NCBI RefSeq assembly: GCF_964204645.1
Contig: NC_134027.1
Coordinates: 9,660,485 to 9,724,484, forward strand
Length of the DNA: 64,000 bases
Direction: 5' to 3'
Origin: Tubulanus polymorphus
Lineage: Eukaryota > Nemertea > Palaeonemertea > Tubulaniformes > Tubulanidae
Shown: in pieces, positions 37,001-50,200 of the stretch
Numbering within the stretch: the stretch's first letter is position 1
Layout of the letters: the number at the start of each line of letters is the position of its first letter
Notes under the pieces: generated by a model
Database searches by the model: none
What the model was told of the DNA's origin: nothing
The model's input: the letters and a program-made list of their open reading frames with translations, nothing else
Position numbers and translations under genes: made by a program

Positions 37001-38435
37001 GCTCCCGGTCTAAGGTTACACGGCGAAACGCCTTTATCCGCGACGACAAGACAATGTGGCGATTGTCAGCAGTGCGACTACGGCGACGCGCGCCTTGCTG
37101 AATTACGCCGAACTCAAAGAATAAGGAAATGGATATATGTTTATTCAATTATCTACGCGTTCTTTAACGATTGAAGCGGTGAATCCGATATCACCTTATG
37201 TACATCAAAGCTGTGTGAAATCTTACAGAATATAGAGCGTGCGTAACACGAAACAAAGTCCTACATAGATAAAATCGTTTCTCGCAATGATGCCTACGTT
37301 TTTCTTGCTGAATTAAACACTTTAATCAATCGTCGTCGGCTTTGATAACAAGAAAAACCGAATAAATCTTATATTATGTCTTCTTGGATAGGCTGCACTT
37401 CAAAGTTTCCTTAGAGCAGAACTAGTGGGTTTAACTTTTCATACGATGTTATGTTTGCAATGAATCAATTGTTAACCCAGTAAGGCTTGAGTAAGTATTG
37501 AGGGAAATATATCAATTTGCCTAGAGTGAGAATATATAATCATATCGACGAACAAAGCTATTATTGTTAGAAGCTACTTGCGCGTCGAAACTACATCAAA
37601 TGATAAAAATGACAAGTTTGCATGTTGGCGCTGACACGTGCGTTGAAAAATAAGAATCAACGAAACTAGTGAGTGCAAATTCATCGCAGCTGTCTCGAAT
37701 TTCCCTCTTACTTTACACCAGTAGCAAATGCGCCTTATAATCTTCACATCATGCGCGAATTTTTATCTAGCACATACATTTTGAGGATCGAATCTTGAAA
37801 CAGTTGCCTTAATCTCACGACCGTCAAAAACGAAGTAGTAGATTTTTTTTGAAATTCTTATACGAAAGTGCAAATTGCGACATATACATATTCATAATTC
37901 GAGAGAACACAAACTATTTCAATTCTTCTAGATCAGCGAAAATGGAATTGTAAATGTAGTACAATGCGATGAATTTGAAATCAAATACATATATGCTCGA
38001 TAATGTTTACATATACAAGGCAACGAAGCAATTGTTTTCATATAACGAAGCTGATTGAGTCATTGAAGAAAGACATTGTGAACATTATGTATCCGTCGTT
38101 TCATTTTCAACGCTTTGAACATTCTAGAATATTTGAAATACTTTTTAATAGTTTAGTACACGATAAAAAATCACGTACGTAATTAGAGATACCTTATCTA
38201 ACTTACTAATGTTAATTGAAGTCGAGATAATGCACACCATCCGTGTAAGTGAACATATGAGGCAAATCGTATTTTAAAGTTCTTGACGAGTATATTAATG
38301 ATATCCCCACTCTGTGAGAAATAGAAATCGACGCGGTTTCTTTGAAGCAAATTGATTAATAAAAGGTAATTTATTGATATAAACGACGGATGAAACTATA
38401 GTGATACAAATCTCTGGTAATTGAAGCATGGCTAC
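34053..38435. other. Long stretch without a supported gene
   Basis: Overlapping open frames at 35971-36459 on both strands lie in a GC-richer patch but have no domain. An exon-like start after CATTTACAG at about 36999 (codons through CGDCQQCDYG) is also unsupported. The remainder is AT-rich and shows no RNA gene. Confidence 0.35.
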
Positions 38436-38531
38436 AAATATTTTGAGCAACGTTTCGGCTAAAAACCATTAGCCATCAGTACGCCTGATGATGGCTAATA
38501 GTCTGTAGCCGAAACGTTGCTCGAAATATAT
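38436..38531. repeat. Long two-stem hairpin repeat with CTGATGA...GAAACG core
   Basis: The outer arms GAGCAACGTTTCGGCT (38445-38460) and AGCCGAAACGTTGCTC (38507-38522) are perfect complements. The inner arms ATTAGCCATCA (38468-38478) and TGATGGCTAAT (38489-38499) are also perfect. A 7-by-7 internal loop and a 10-nt terminal loop separate them, and the outer stem extends further with mismatches. It could be a mobile foldback element or an RNA structure. Confidence 0.85.
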
Positions 38532-39432
38532 ACTCTTTTACTCAAGAACTTTAACATCTCCGGCTAAATTATTGTGCTATTTCCCTCGTATAACTGAGAA
38601 TAGTATATCTCCATTTTGGAAATAGGGGTAAAAATCGTATATGTAAACTCTCGTGCGCTTAAAAAAACCGGCTGTGCCATAGCCCGAGTTGAGTGTTTGC
38701 AAAGAAGGAAAGCATTATCAACGCGGCGCCAAGGAGAGTCTCATGATAGAGATATATTACAATATTAGTCGTGTTAAAATTGTAATTCTGACCACTCAGT
38801 CGGCGTCAGACTAGATCATTTGTGTGAGTGTCGAACAAATTCAAAAATAGCTAAATCCAGCGGTTTGAAAACGTGTTTCGAAAAACAGACATTCGCGTAA
38901 TGCGATGGTGATCACAGTTCATGAAAGGTATCGGATGGCACTTTGGCAAAAACACTAAACAATGTGGTGCGTTCATCAAATATCAAGTTTTGGCAACAGC
39001 TATTAACCGGTTTCTATGTGATATAGTTCGTGAATGGCTCAAACTGTATGGATTACCAGTTGGAGGTAAGTGACACCAGTAGAATTGTGCGTCGTATATG
39101 CCATAGCAAACAATGGACTAAAAACGAATTCGTATCAGAATCCATGGGCAACCCATCATCGCTTCATAACAAAAATCTGCTTCCTGTGTGTATAGGTCTA
39201 TAGGCATTCCGCTGAAAAGTAAGTTTAAAGTTTCGTGGGAGTTTTGAAATATTTCGACCACGGCCCGCAATAGAAAACGGTTTTCTTACTTTCATATTCA
39301 AAGTACAGATACCGAAGTTACAGGCGAAACGTTGGGGGGAGCATTCTACTTAGGGGCCAATGGTCCAAAACGAATTTTGCTCAAAGCCGTGGAACCTTTG
39401 ATTTTACATCAATTAGCTTTTTGCTATTTTCA
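38532..39432. other. Non-coding, no supported gene
   Basis: No open frame of interest. The right part (about 39180-39432) may belong to the repeat at 39433-39529. Confidence 0.35.
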
Positions 39433-39529
39433 TCGCTCCCGGCAGGTGTGGTGGGTTTTGAAAGGGACACCAAATCAAAAAAGTCAAACGTAATCTACCA
39501 ATTAAATAAATAACAGGTCAATCCCTATC
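39433..39529 (-). repeat. Reverse copy of the 15413-15581 repeat
   Basis: It reads TCGCTCCCGGCAGGTGTG at the left and CAATCCCTAT at the right on the plus strand, the reverse of the blocks at 15.4-15.6 kb. Confidence 0.55.
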
Positions 39530-39654
39530 TTAAGATCAAAAGTGTTGCGAGTACACAATCGAACGACATTCTGCGCTCATCACGTGGATTGTATACATTT
39601 TAGAATAAATGACCATTGTTCATTCAATATCATGCTACAGTAAAGTACAGGATC

Positions 39655-39742
39655 GATGCAGTTTCACGGTTATGCGTTGTCCCTGCAGTTAAATGACCAT
39701 ATGCTGCATTACTGGACAGGGCCAATGCAGTTTCGCGGTTAT
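39655..39742. repeat. Short direct duplication
   Basis: ATGCAGTTTCACGGTTAT at about 39657 is repeated as ATGCAGTTTCGCGGTTAT at about 39725. Confidence 0.7.
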
Positions 39743-40026
39743 CTCTCAGTTAAGATGAGTTATTTTTCAAATATATTTAACGATGACTCAAATTATAGCC
39801 AACGACCTTTGTTTGAATCGAGCCCCTTGTTACCGACAATAACAATATTATTTTTTTGTGTCAGATCGCGTAGTGCTATCATTTTTATTTAGAAAATAAT
39901 TTCCGCTTGCAAAATACATTTTCACTGAAGTCCTCCGAAAGATTTTTATCAAACAAAGATGTACATACGGATATAAAATGTTATATCAGTTCATGTTTTT
40001 CACACGGGTTTAAGATAGAAAGATCT

Positions 40027-40141
40027 GGGCCCGGTTTTATAGACTGGTATTAACGTTTACCCAGGGGCTAACTCAATTCATTTTCAATTGAGGAGTTAAA
40101 CCCCGGGTTAAAGGTAATACCAGTCTAAAAAACCGGCTCTT
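40027..40141. mobile_element. MITE with 22-bp terminal inverted repeats
   Basis: The left end CCCGGTTTTATAGACTGGTA and the reverse complement of the right end, CCGGTTTTTTAGACTGGTA, match apart from one base. The interior is also partly palindromic (CAGGGGCTAACTC / GAGTTAAACCCC). The element is about 115 bp and encodes nothing. A degraded copy lies in the LRR-gene intron at 13085-13192. Confidence 0.8.
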
Positions 40142-41490
40142 GATTCCTATATCTAATGCACGTATCGTTATTTAGTTCTGATATCATTGCATACTGATTT
40201 TTGATATTTCGTCGTTTTATGTTGTACATATATATTCGGAAAATTAGCATTATTGAAAAGAAATATGATTCGCGAAATCTGCTATGGAAGCCCATTTACT
40301 CATCTTTTTTCTGAATCGAAATTACGTATGTCACTCTTCAGAAAGAATCTTGTAAACGCGATCGCAATAATTCAAAACTTTTTCCTTTTACGATCATAAT
40401 CTCAATGGTAATATATACGTAGGGCGTGGGAAGTGTATTTACTTAGATCTAAAATATTCGTGTATACTGATATTTGATCGCGATGACCGTGTACTTAATT
40501 CGTTTTGCACACAATGCGTAATATTGATATAGATAATCAATCGGTTCAACGAGATGCCTAAATACGAATCGTAAACACAGGTGACATTTTACAGAAATTG
40601 AGACTATCGCAAAAAGCGAGTCTTATCGATAGGCCGAATGATGAGTACTGCAAGAATATTTCGAAATCGTCAAAATTGACCGGACACAAATGGCAACTCG
40701 GGGGGGGGGGCGATTTATTTATACATTGTAATGTATAATTTTGTCCCCGTACCGATAATCTCAATCAGAATCCTGTTTCACTGTCCGTCAGAATTATTAG
40801 GTTATTTCATCTGACTCCAAAATTCAAAATTCAAACCCGAGTGGCTGCAGTGTGTAAAGCCGGTGGATATATTTGGTTTGGAAGTAGTCGCAAGTTTGGC
40901 ATTTTTCTAGAAAATTTACCACAGTATATGTGGGCATGTGGTATAAACGTGTTTGCGGTCGGTGGATGAAATGCAGCTGGCGATATCATAAAAGCGTACT
41001 TGATTTTTCGTTGTTGCTGTGTGTCGAAACTCAAAAACATATTTTCATAACGTTTCGAAGATTCAGTGCACAGAGAATTATAGTAATCCTCTTTCCGCGG
41101 TTTTCGCTTTTCGAATTTTATGATATGTTGTAGCAGGATTGTCGTGTCGAGTGCACCTTCACCTGTGCCGTTGTCGAGTCGAGAGGACTTACTTGCGATA
41201 TAATCTTCTCCGCGCAAATTTAATATATTAACTGGCGTTATCGAACCCCTCAACAACTAGTCTTTGCGACATGTGTTTTAGTGCAGCGCATATGAAGATT
41301 ACACTACAACATTATGTGTGTGTACAATATGACTTAGTGTCCAATTATACAATCTGCATTCTAAGTCATCTATTTTTTCGAGTTCATCAAATACTGCTGA
41401 ACGACGGTTCTTATTTGTTTTCGAAATTATTGATAGAATGTCATTTCACTTAGTCAGTCATTGCCCCTATACTCTTCGGGTAGTCCTTCT
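40142..41490. other. Non-coding; unexplained 141-codon open frame
   Basis: The minus strand is open over 40831-41256 without a recognised domain and with an AG|GTAAGT-like donor inside it. A poly-G tract is at 40699-40708. Nothing else is seen. Confidence 0.35.
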
Positions 41491-42035
41491 TTAACATCGA
41501 ATTAGCGAAAGGAAATAACAACTTGGTACATATTGCCATCGACGGATTGTTGGATATTTTGCTATCGCAAACGCGGTAATTAGTAAAAGTCCTAACCAGA
41601 TAAATTTGATGGCGCTATTATACCCGGTTGTATCGACCGGATGGAAAACTTGAGAGAGGTTAACGCCAACTACATCATTTTCGTTAATGAGGCCGCGGAC
41701 GGTGTTTTTGATCAGCGGTAACTTCGTCGAATCGTCCACGCCTCTCTCATACGAGTCGAATTAAATAGTGATTAAACATGAAAAGAAAAGAACGCGGCAA
41801 AGGTGAGACTTTCTCTCGGCTTGCTGGTTATAGCGAAGAAGCCGGGCACGGCGGTCATAATTATCGACGTTGTTACAACGTCGTGCGAGTTCGTAACGGG
41901 CGTGGTCACGTGATTATCACCGCAGCATGCCGTCCCTTGGATACTGACGGCCGCTGCTGGTTGTTTGGTAATGATCCATTGACGAAGTGTTAATTCGTTG
42001 AATACTGTTGTAAATATTGCCCGTTTGTTTGCCAT
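41491..42035 (-). CDS. Weak candidate gene: two adjacent open segments, one with a membrane helix
   Basis: An ATG at 42033-42035 opens 87 codons (MANKRAIFTTVF...) ending at 41772. A second open segment in another frame runs from about 41760 to a stop at 41491 and holds a polar stretch (NDVVGVNLSQVFHPVDTTGY) followed by a membrane helix (about FIWLGLLLITAFAIA). The codons in both are GC3-rich. A splice that joins the frames was not identified. Not recognised; it might be the end of a small single-pass membrane protein. Confidence 0.3.
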
Positions 42036-45000
42036 TTAGCACTGGCAAGCTCAAACTGATGGTTGCCCTGCGATCGTGTTCTCCGTCGGTCTATATATCA
42101 TATTAGCGACCTTCTTTGTGATTCGGAAGAAAGTGGTTCTCCGCGGGGGCTACTTTCATCATTGCGCAATTAACGATGAATTTACAAACATTTCTATTAA
42201 CGGTGATCATGGCGGTGGCGACCATACTGTTTCGGCTTGATGTAATCTAAACAAATGACCTTTGTCTTCCCATTTTGTCCATAACGGTAAAAAGCCCAAA
42301 GAAAAAGGCTACAGCGGACAATCAAGCATACTTGCAAAAAAGGATAGATTTTTAACGGAATCAACCTCAATTTTGCCATATATACTTTATAATCACTTTC
42401 AAGTAAGTTACCAGGGGCCGATCGCTCAAATGTTGGTTAGAGCTAACCAGTAGATAGTTAACATAGCGACAATGCTAAGTTCATTGTTAATACGGTATTT
42501 TTCTGCCTGTTATCTCTGCCCAGTCTGTTTCAAATTGCTTTCAAATCGCATTTGAACTGGACTTCGTTTAGGATACCTGCGCTACATGAATGATATTCAT
42601 TATCTAATATAAATCATTTTAGAATTAAGAAAAAACTTTTAAGCGACCGAACACACCCACATAACTTTGAGTTCCAATGCACGCACATTTTGTATACATC
42701 AAAAAAATTTGTTCATATGCATTCTTTATATTTTTATAAAAAGTATCACGCTATCCATTAAGATATATTTATTAACAAAACTTGCGAACGAAAGACACCA
42801 CTTCCGGAAGACACGTAAATAATCGATGATAACGCAATGAAGATGATCTGTATTTCTATTCCCCGATGTGCTCATTATAAATACAAACAATACTAAAACG
42901 TTTATTTAACAGAGAATAGGTAAAGATAATGATAACGACTGGTTTGAGTACCGAATCGAAACATTGAAGATAAACAACAATGGGTTAATCAATGGTCGGA
43001 TTTGGGACGATCAAAGGTTTACGCAGATGCGTCGGAACTCCCCTTTGCCGGACGATTCATACGCGATGATGCAAAATGGCCAGTTTCGAGTACGCTGACA
43101 CCTAGCTGAAGAGTCTCTCGAGACGGGGTTACAGAAACCTTACACAAAACGTTAAAGACCCCCGACTCGTTATCGGTTAGACAATAAGATGTACGAGTGA
43201 GTCTCGTGTGTATTCGATAATCTTTTCACGATCGTACGAGGGAGGAAGAAGTCGTTTGGAAATTATGCAATTCTACACCTTTCATTAAACGCTTGGGCGG
43301 GTGAGGTAAATCGGTAGAGAGATACATATATAGATGGCCAGGAAGATGAGTGATGATCTTTGCATTGTGTTTCGATCACTTGAATGTTTCCGCGCGATAA
43401 CAAGGCTCCGGGGACGACTCGCGAACAACGCCCCCCTCGCCTAATTATAGGTGTCATCCCTATTGTCTATTGTAATTTAGAAAACGGTTATACGTTTTGT
43501 ATTTTCGATGACAATCTGTTCCGATAGCCGCGATCCTCCGACGCCCCGGGCGCTGACGTAAACACGGTACCACGTGGGCTGAATGGCCGAGTGCGGTCGT
43601 GAAAACGATATATCGCATTTAAATCCGGTCGGATTTGGCTTATAACGAAAGGTTGCACATTGTAAAAAGATTCGTTTGTCGAATCGGGAATGTTATTCTG
43701 TCCGTTTTTGGCTTTCTATGTCCGACGTACACTGAGGCGTGAAATATACTGGTGTTCAAAATACAGTAATGTCAGCAATTATGGGTTACCCACCAACTGT
43801 GTTCTTGCATTCGAAAATCTTCATTTTACTGAATAAATTCTATTATCATAGAAATTGTTGGCAATTGAGCAGGACAGTTTTGCCCTCAGGCCAAATGTAC
43901 CAGGGCTCTAACCTATTGCTCGCCCATTAAACGTTCTTATTCCAAAACTGGATTATGATTGTGCGAGTGTGTTGTGTAGGTATCTAGTGTTCTTTATGTT
44001 GAACTACGTATTCAGACATCGCAAATAAAAGCCACCATAGGTGCCAGCAAAAATGCTTGTACCTCATCGGATTTCCTTTTATGCAATCTACATTTAACTG
44101 GCACAATTTCTTTACGGCCTTTCAAAAACCATTGAACGCGCGATCTATTCCCTCCCATATCTTTTCGACATCGTTCTTTTTGCTTGTAAACGAACGTACG
44201 TATATATTCTTGATTTAAAAAAGACGCTCTAAACGAGGAAAAAGAATTAAGATACTATACGCCCAGAAATGGATAAAATGCGAAGAAACATGTCATTTTG
44301 TTATCAGCGATCGAATTTTAGTTTTCATTTTTGTTTTTGCGTCTTCGTTGCGTGAGATTTGATCAATCTTTCCGGTTTCCAAATACTTTTTATTCAATAT
44401 GAAGTCAGAGCCCATATGATTCAACTTGGTAGATTTTCTTTCGTCATGATATCTGTCTGCTGTATGTCTCCGCAACTGGTGAGTGGCCGTTTCGCGACAT
44501 GTCGTTTTGCACACGGTTTTTCGAGAGAGTTCTGCAACCTTTCCGCGCGAACAGATCATTGAATACGCCCCGTTATCGCGACGGTCGCTCCGCCTTTTCT
44601 GTCACGCATTGTCCTACGTCGAAATCAGCATATGAAACGACGGCGAACGATTTGAGCAGTGAATGCGCGGTCGTCACAGCGTGTCAACACTGCCGATGCG
44701 CTGATTCGCTGCCATCGTAGAAAAAAATTGATCATTCACAGCAAAGATCTAATTCAGCCGGCGTTTAGGCCTATCGCAGGGCAGGCAGAGGGTTGGTTTT
44801 TGTCTGTTTATGCTAGACTGCCAAATGGTGATTAAGCCCAAAGTTTATTAAGCGCTTTATATGCGGTGTCATCCTCATTTGCAGGCAGCAAATAAAACGA
44901 GTTAGACTAGGGATGAGCAAGAAGAAGTTTACTCTATACCGATTCATATAACAATACGTAACTATCGGCTTCGTATATAGCGAAAAGGTTATCACAGACA

Positions 45001-45414
45001 CTTTCCAGGTAAGATATATCAATCATTTTATTTCAAAGTATATTCTTTTCAATAGATTTGTTGTCGTTTATCATTTAAATCTTACAAAAATAGCGGCAAC
45101 AACGAAAATACTCGATGCGACTAGTTCTGAATTGTGCTTTTCACTTTTGTGCTTTTGGCAATTTTGCAATGCTTCCCTTGTAATCCATATATTCTTATTA
45201 CAAATTAGTACTTTCACAATTCAAGCACGTTTTCTTACATTTTGCGAAGGATTTGCTCAATCGACATCGGTTTCAAGCACTTCGCACGCATATTCATTGT
45301 TCGTTTTTGTCACGAACGACACCTTGCGGTGTAATGTACAATGATGTAGTATATACGTATTCGCGTTTAACGTTGACGTTTCTGATGTTTGGCCGAATTT
45401 ATTGTGTTTTACAG
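42036..45414. other. Upstream region of Fezf, non-coding
   Basis: No other gene is seen. The right edge ends in a splice acceptor (see Fezf), so at least one 5' exon of Fezf must lie within this stretch or farther left. A GC-richer patch at 44500-44720 has a 73-codon open frame with no domain. Regulatory elements are expected but not recognisable by eye. Confidence 0.4.
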
Positions 45415-45424
45415 ACAGCTGGCG

Positions 45425-47038
45425 ATGAGAGAAGTGGACGATCACGACCAAAGGATGTCCTCGTCACCGGATTTGCAGGATACATCAAGCATGGACCACT
45501 GCGACTCGCCAATACGGGTAGATTCGCCCGATCCGACCGACGATGACGTGCCGAAAAGTACCCGTCATGACAGTCCACCGGCGCAAACTTCACCGCCGCC
45601 GAGAACCGAGCGTATATCACTGGCGTTTTCTATCGAGAGGATCATGGAACCTACGCCGAAACGATCGCCGCCCCAGCGTGAACTATCGCTGCGGTCCGTC
45701 GTGGACGATTTCAAACGTAAAATGCAGGAACCGTCGTCGATGGGCTTCCCACCGGTTTTAGGGATCCCTGCACCGAACATTGCCACAGCGTTTCAACTGG
45801 GCGTTTACAACGACCAACACAGACCGGGACATTATCCATCGCCGAGGGACTTACAGGATGCTATGAAGTACTTTCCGTACATGCATCCTGCGTTTCTTAT
45901 AGGAGGACTCAGCGAATACAATGCCAACCTATTTCGCCATTACTCAAACTTACAATTGAATGGATTAAGCGCTTTCACAGGTACTAAAGAAAAGACAAAT
46001 GTCGAAGTTCTAAAGCAATCTATGGATCAGCACCTCGGTCAACAATCTGAGCCTAAAAAACCGGCGGTTTTCGTCGATTCGCCTCCACGACCGAGCGAAG
46101 TTTTACCTCGGTCGCCGGACGTTTTAAACGGTAGTTCATCCAGCACCCATTCCGTAGACGAGACGCTCGATTTATCGGTACGAAGTCGAACCAACGGTAC
46201 GAACAATGCAGACACGTCAAAGGACAGTATAGTCAGCTCGGACTCACCTGGTGATACGAACAAAGGGTGTAAAAAGACGGTCAGCAAATCGCAGAAAACG
46301 TTTACGTGCAACGAATGCGGGAAGGTTTTTAACGCGCATTATAACCTGACCCGGCACATGCCGGTGCATACCGGGGCCCGGCCGTTCATCTGCAAGATTT
46401 GCGGCAAAGGGTTCCGTCAAGCCAGCACCTTGTGCCGACACAAAATCATTCACACACAAGAAAAGCCGCATAAATGTAACACTTGCGGCAAAGCGTTCAA
46501 CCGCAGTTCGACATTGAACACGCACATGCGAATTCATCAGAACTATAAACCGTTCGTGTGCGAATTCTGTGGAAAAGGATTCCACCAGAAAGGTAACTAC
46601 AAAAATCATAAACTGACGCACAGCAGCGAAAAACAGTACAAATGCAATATATGTAACAAGGCTTTCCATCAGGTGTACAATTTGACATTCCATATGCATA
46701 CACACAACGAAAAGAAACCGTTCACCTGTCCTATTTGCTGTAAGGGTTTCTGTAGGAACTTTGACTTGAAGAAGCACATGCGGAAACTACACGACGGAGC
46801 GCAGCTCACTTCGACCAACCAAAGTGCAAATATGAACTTGCCAAAACTGGGGGATACTTTGTATTCAAGTGCGCCGCAAGGCCCGTCAGTAAGTTGTTAT
46901 AACCCGGTTCCTTCGCTACCAACGTCCAGCTACCTCCAACGGTCCCCGTTACTGGGGCATCCACTATCTTGTCAGCCAAATCCATTTCTGATGCCCGGCG
47001 CCCCTTCTATTTTACATAAGATTCCATCTATGATTTGA
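45425..47038 (+). CDS. Fezf: Fezf (forebrain embryonic zinc finger) transcription factor
   Basis: This 537-residue protein is a nuclear DNA-binding repressor. Fezf factors are known to pattern the anterior brain and specify neurons. The eh1 motif FSIERIM (about residues 68-74) recruits Groucho/TLE co-repressors. Six C2H2 fingers span about 293-456: FTCNEC at 293, FICKIC at 321, HKCNTC at 349, FVCEFC at 377, YKCNIC at 405 and FTCPIC at 433. They are near-identical to the family in the recognition helices. The last finger reads CPICCKGF where the family has CGKGF. A TLDLSV motif at about 247-252 resembles, but does not match, the CtBP PxDLS motif. All coding sequence from the ATG at 45425 to the stop lies in one exon. 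The exon follows a clear acceptor, TTGTGTTTTACAG at 45402-45414, so there is at least one 5' intron, and coding sequence upstream of the ATG cannot be excluded because the frame stays open across the acceptor. The likely 3' untranslated region contains a hairpin. Confidence 0.95.
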   Translation: MREVDDHDQRMSSSPDLQDTSSMDHCDSPIRVDSPDPTDDDVPKSTRHDSPPAQTSPPPRTERISLAFSIERIMEPTPKRSPPQRELSLRSVVDDFKRKMQEPSSMGFPPVLGIPAPNIATAFQLGVYNDQHRPGHYPSPRDLQDAMKYFPYMHPAFLIGGLSEYNANLFRHYSNLQLNGLSAFTGTKEKTNVEVLKQSMDQHLGQQSEPKKPAVFVDSPPRPSEVLPRSPDVLNGSSSSTHSVDETLDLSVRSRTNGTNNADTSKDSIVSSDSPGDTNKGCKKTVSKSQKTFTCNECGKVFNAHYNLTRHMPVHTGARPFICKICGKGFRQASTLCRHKIIHTQEKPHKCNTCGKAFNRSSTLNTHMRIHQNYKPFVCEFCGKGFHQKGNYKNHKLTHSSEKQYKCNICNKAFHQVYNLTFHMHTHNEKKPFTCPICCKGFCRNFDLKKHMRKLHDGAQLTSTNQSANMNLPKLGDTLYSSAPQGPSVSCYNPVPSLPTSSYLQRSPLLGHPLSCQPNPFLMPGAPSILHKIPSMI

Positions 47039-47162
47039 ATATTAGTCAATATTACACATTGTGCGTTGTATTTTATTATGATGTATTGAATGGAACCTAA
47101 AACCGACTGATCGATAATAACGGTGCATTTTCACGTCACGGCGATGTATGTACAAGCGAATT

Positions 47163-47215
47163 AAATCCGATTAAAATCAGATGTCAGATGTTTTTGGCCG
47201 GAATTAATCGGATTT
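47163..47215. repeat. Inverted repeat in the Fezf 3' flank
   Basis: AAATCCGATTAA (47163-47174) and TTAATCGGATTT (47204-47215) are exact complements with a 29-nt loop, about 125 nt after the Fezf stop codon. If transcribed, it would fold into a stem in the 3' untranslated region. Confidence 0.75.
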
Positions 47216-50200
47216 TAAATCGTTCGTTCGGTTAACAAAATCCGGCCAACGATTCGCAAAAAAAAAATTCTTTCCACAGATCGCACGTTCGCGTTACATT
47301 TGTATCTCGACCCACTAGAATTGATATAACATGTAATGATATATACGAAAGTCTATAGACAAATATGAAATTTGCCAGCTGGGTACTTCGTTTAAACAAG
47401 CGAAATACGTCTATGTCCATTTTTCGAGCCACGAACGGTACGTTATGGAAGAGCTAGACTATGATTTTATCCGTACAAATGACCATTTTGTAAAAAATAC
47501 GTCGACTATCTGAATATGCATCGTTTGAAAAATTACATCCGAAAATGAATGGCACAATATGTACTTAGCACATTACTTACATACTACATTAGTATTCGGT
47601 ATTCAAATTATCTTCTAATCACAACGTGTCGCATGTCTGGACAATTTCGATACATTACGTAATTAATTCAAGCATTATTTCGTTTCTCATTCGAGTCAAT
47701 ATTTTGAGTTTATAGGCGGTGAATTTTTGAAAAATTCCATCGTACCTTTTTCCTAACATCAATTCCAAGTTTGTTCCGATCGACGTTGGTTTTATTTTTG
47801 TCGAATAAAGCGTAATCCATTTAGAAAAAAAATAACTAATTTCCATCTATTTACATATAGGACCTTAATTTTGAAAGCTTCCATTAACATTCGGGTAGGA
47901 TTAACATTTGCCATCTCATAACATAGGTAAAAATGTATTCGTCTGTGGAATCTGTTGTAACTAGTCGAAATGTAAAAATGATTGCTTTCCGTATATTGTC
48001 CGCTACGACAAATGTTCGCTATTATTCGATAACTTATAGTTCAATATCTGTTAATCCGAGTCTCTAAAACCGAGGATTATTGTGCTTATCGAGACAAAAT
48101 GCAATAAACCTATCCATCGTTTTGAAAAAATATTACAATTGCCCCTTTTGTCAGTTTGTTAATCCTACTATACAGTCCTTTTTGAAATTGATTTTCACTG
48201 CCCTGAGCAGAAAATTCTAATATCTATCCTAACGTTGTAGTCTTGCGCGAAATATATTAGAGATGACGCCGGTAATTCCGGGGCTCCTATTGTGGTTAGA
48301 TTTCAAATCGATTGACTTCCGCAGAATTGATAAATTGATGTTTTATCTAGGCACACACGTGATTAGATTTAAATCAACTAACGTAATGAGGGACTTAATT
48401 TATATCAACGTGTACCCTGGATTGATACATAAATATATTTCTTCCTAATCTCCCATCTTTCTAATAGTATCTAATTAATCAAATTCTACTGATATTCTAT
48501 ATTTTCGGAAAAAAATTGAGTAATTAAATTCCCTAGGTCAGGCAGGGTATCTAAATAATTGGCAATAGTTGGCCGTATCGAAGGATATTGTTTTCTGGTG
48601 GCTTTATATTTAATATCTTCATGCATTTGTAGTCAATTCGGAATAGAATAGTCGATCAATACTGCGAGAACGTGCTAATATTAAACGATGCCTTTAATGG
48701 TAATACATTTTCAATTTAACATTTCTTTGGTCATCAGCAGTATTTAGTTGTTATATTGCAACTGATAGCCGAACTGAACCAAACCAAATGAGATGTTTGC
48801 GATAAATGATTAAACGGGCAGGGTTCGAGTAGTAGGCTTCCTCGGTTGAACAAGGACGATCGTTTGAAAACCAATTTTTGTTCGTCGTCTTGATGCTTGA
48901 TTTCCATGTTTTCCTATCATTACGATTTTGACTTGTCGTTATGCATCTTCAGCGGACAATTTGCAGCTATTGCCACGAACTCTTCGAGTGTTTTTGGTGG
49001 TTTGACTCTTCCGTAATTACCGAGTTAATCTAATCCCCTGAGTCATTCGCAGCGCGGCGCGCAAGTCATCTTTCCATATTATAAAAACAACCGGAGACGT
49101 TTTTGTACTTGGCTGGGGCCTTGTCTCTTCGTTCAGCTGTCGATGATTAACAATATGACTCCATCGTCCTTGCATGTCGTTAGATGAAATATCCTACTTA
49201 AGTCCTCCTCGTCGACTCATGTGTAAAATACTCATCTTCATAGACTCGATCGACTCGACTCGACTTTTTCGACTGCTTGCCTTGCTCGCTCGCAGACGAG
49301 ACGGCGAGTGTCTTTCTTGTCATCAATTATTACATGAATGATATTCCACTAGCTACAGTGCATACGAAATCAATTAGCAATCGATGGAATAAACATATGA
49401 GAAAACGAATGCCTTTCTAATTACCGATAACCAATATATTAAAAAGCCAATGTTTGCGAAACTGGAGAACGTAAGCAATTTAATGACACGAATGAAATGG
49501 ATACTTAGTATCGAAATGTGCAGTCAACATCTCATCATATATTGGGTTCTTCGTTCTCTTGGTTGTCTTATTTAAACTATAATTTTGTGAATCAGGCTGA
49601 AACGGAAGTCAATAGGTAGTCAACGTTACGTTACCTGTTTTTACATACGCTTAACCTTCGCAATTGAATACTCTGGCTCTTCTTGCTCATTAGCGCGGTA
49701 TTAATTTCACATTTGATTTAGAATCAAGTCGAATTATCATATTACGGTTTTCGTATTATTGGCTTGTTTAACTGAAGTACCCAGGCACGTTTTTCAACCG
49801 TTTCTTTCTAAGCCAATTAGTAATTTAAAGAAATATCGAATATCTAATCAGTGCGATTTTACAACATCGCAATTTGCATCGTCAGTTTTGCCCAGGGACT
49901 CTTCGTTTTATAGTACATGGATAGCATAAGTGTCCCTGGTTATTGGTATAATTAGTTCTTGACGGGGAGGATATTTCATGAAGGGAGGGCCTTAGCCCAG
50001 GGTATACCCAGCCATCATCGTCACCTTCGATGGTCACATACTCAAAGCCCTTCGGGCGCTGCCTCGCAACGTTTTAATTGCTATGTAAAGGTCTCGTTAA
50101 TGCCTGTGTAGAGAAATTGGACGTGTCTAGTTAAATTCTTAATCGCATCGCAGTTGGCAATTTAGGCGGATGTGTTTAACTCACCGTGAATGAAACCTTT

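Noticed and set aside
38481-38520. Functional hammerhead ribozyme
   Set aside because: The CTGATGA box is followed by an extra T before stem II and no properly placed cleavage site was found, so only a resemblance is claimed.
40831-41256. 141-codon minus-strand open frame as a gene
   Set aside because: It has no ATG at its start, no recognised domain and contains a strong donor-like site; it may be chance.
45565-46777. Long minus-strand and alternate-frame ORFs over Fezf
   Set aside because: They are shadows of the zinc-finger coding sequence.
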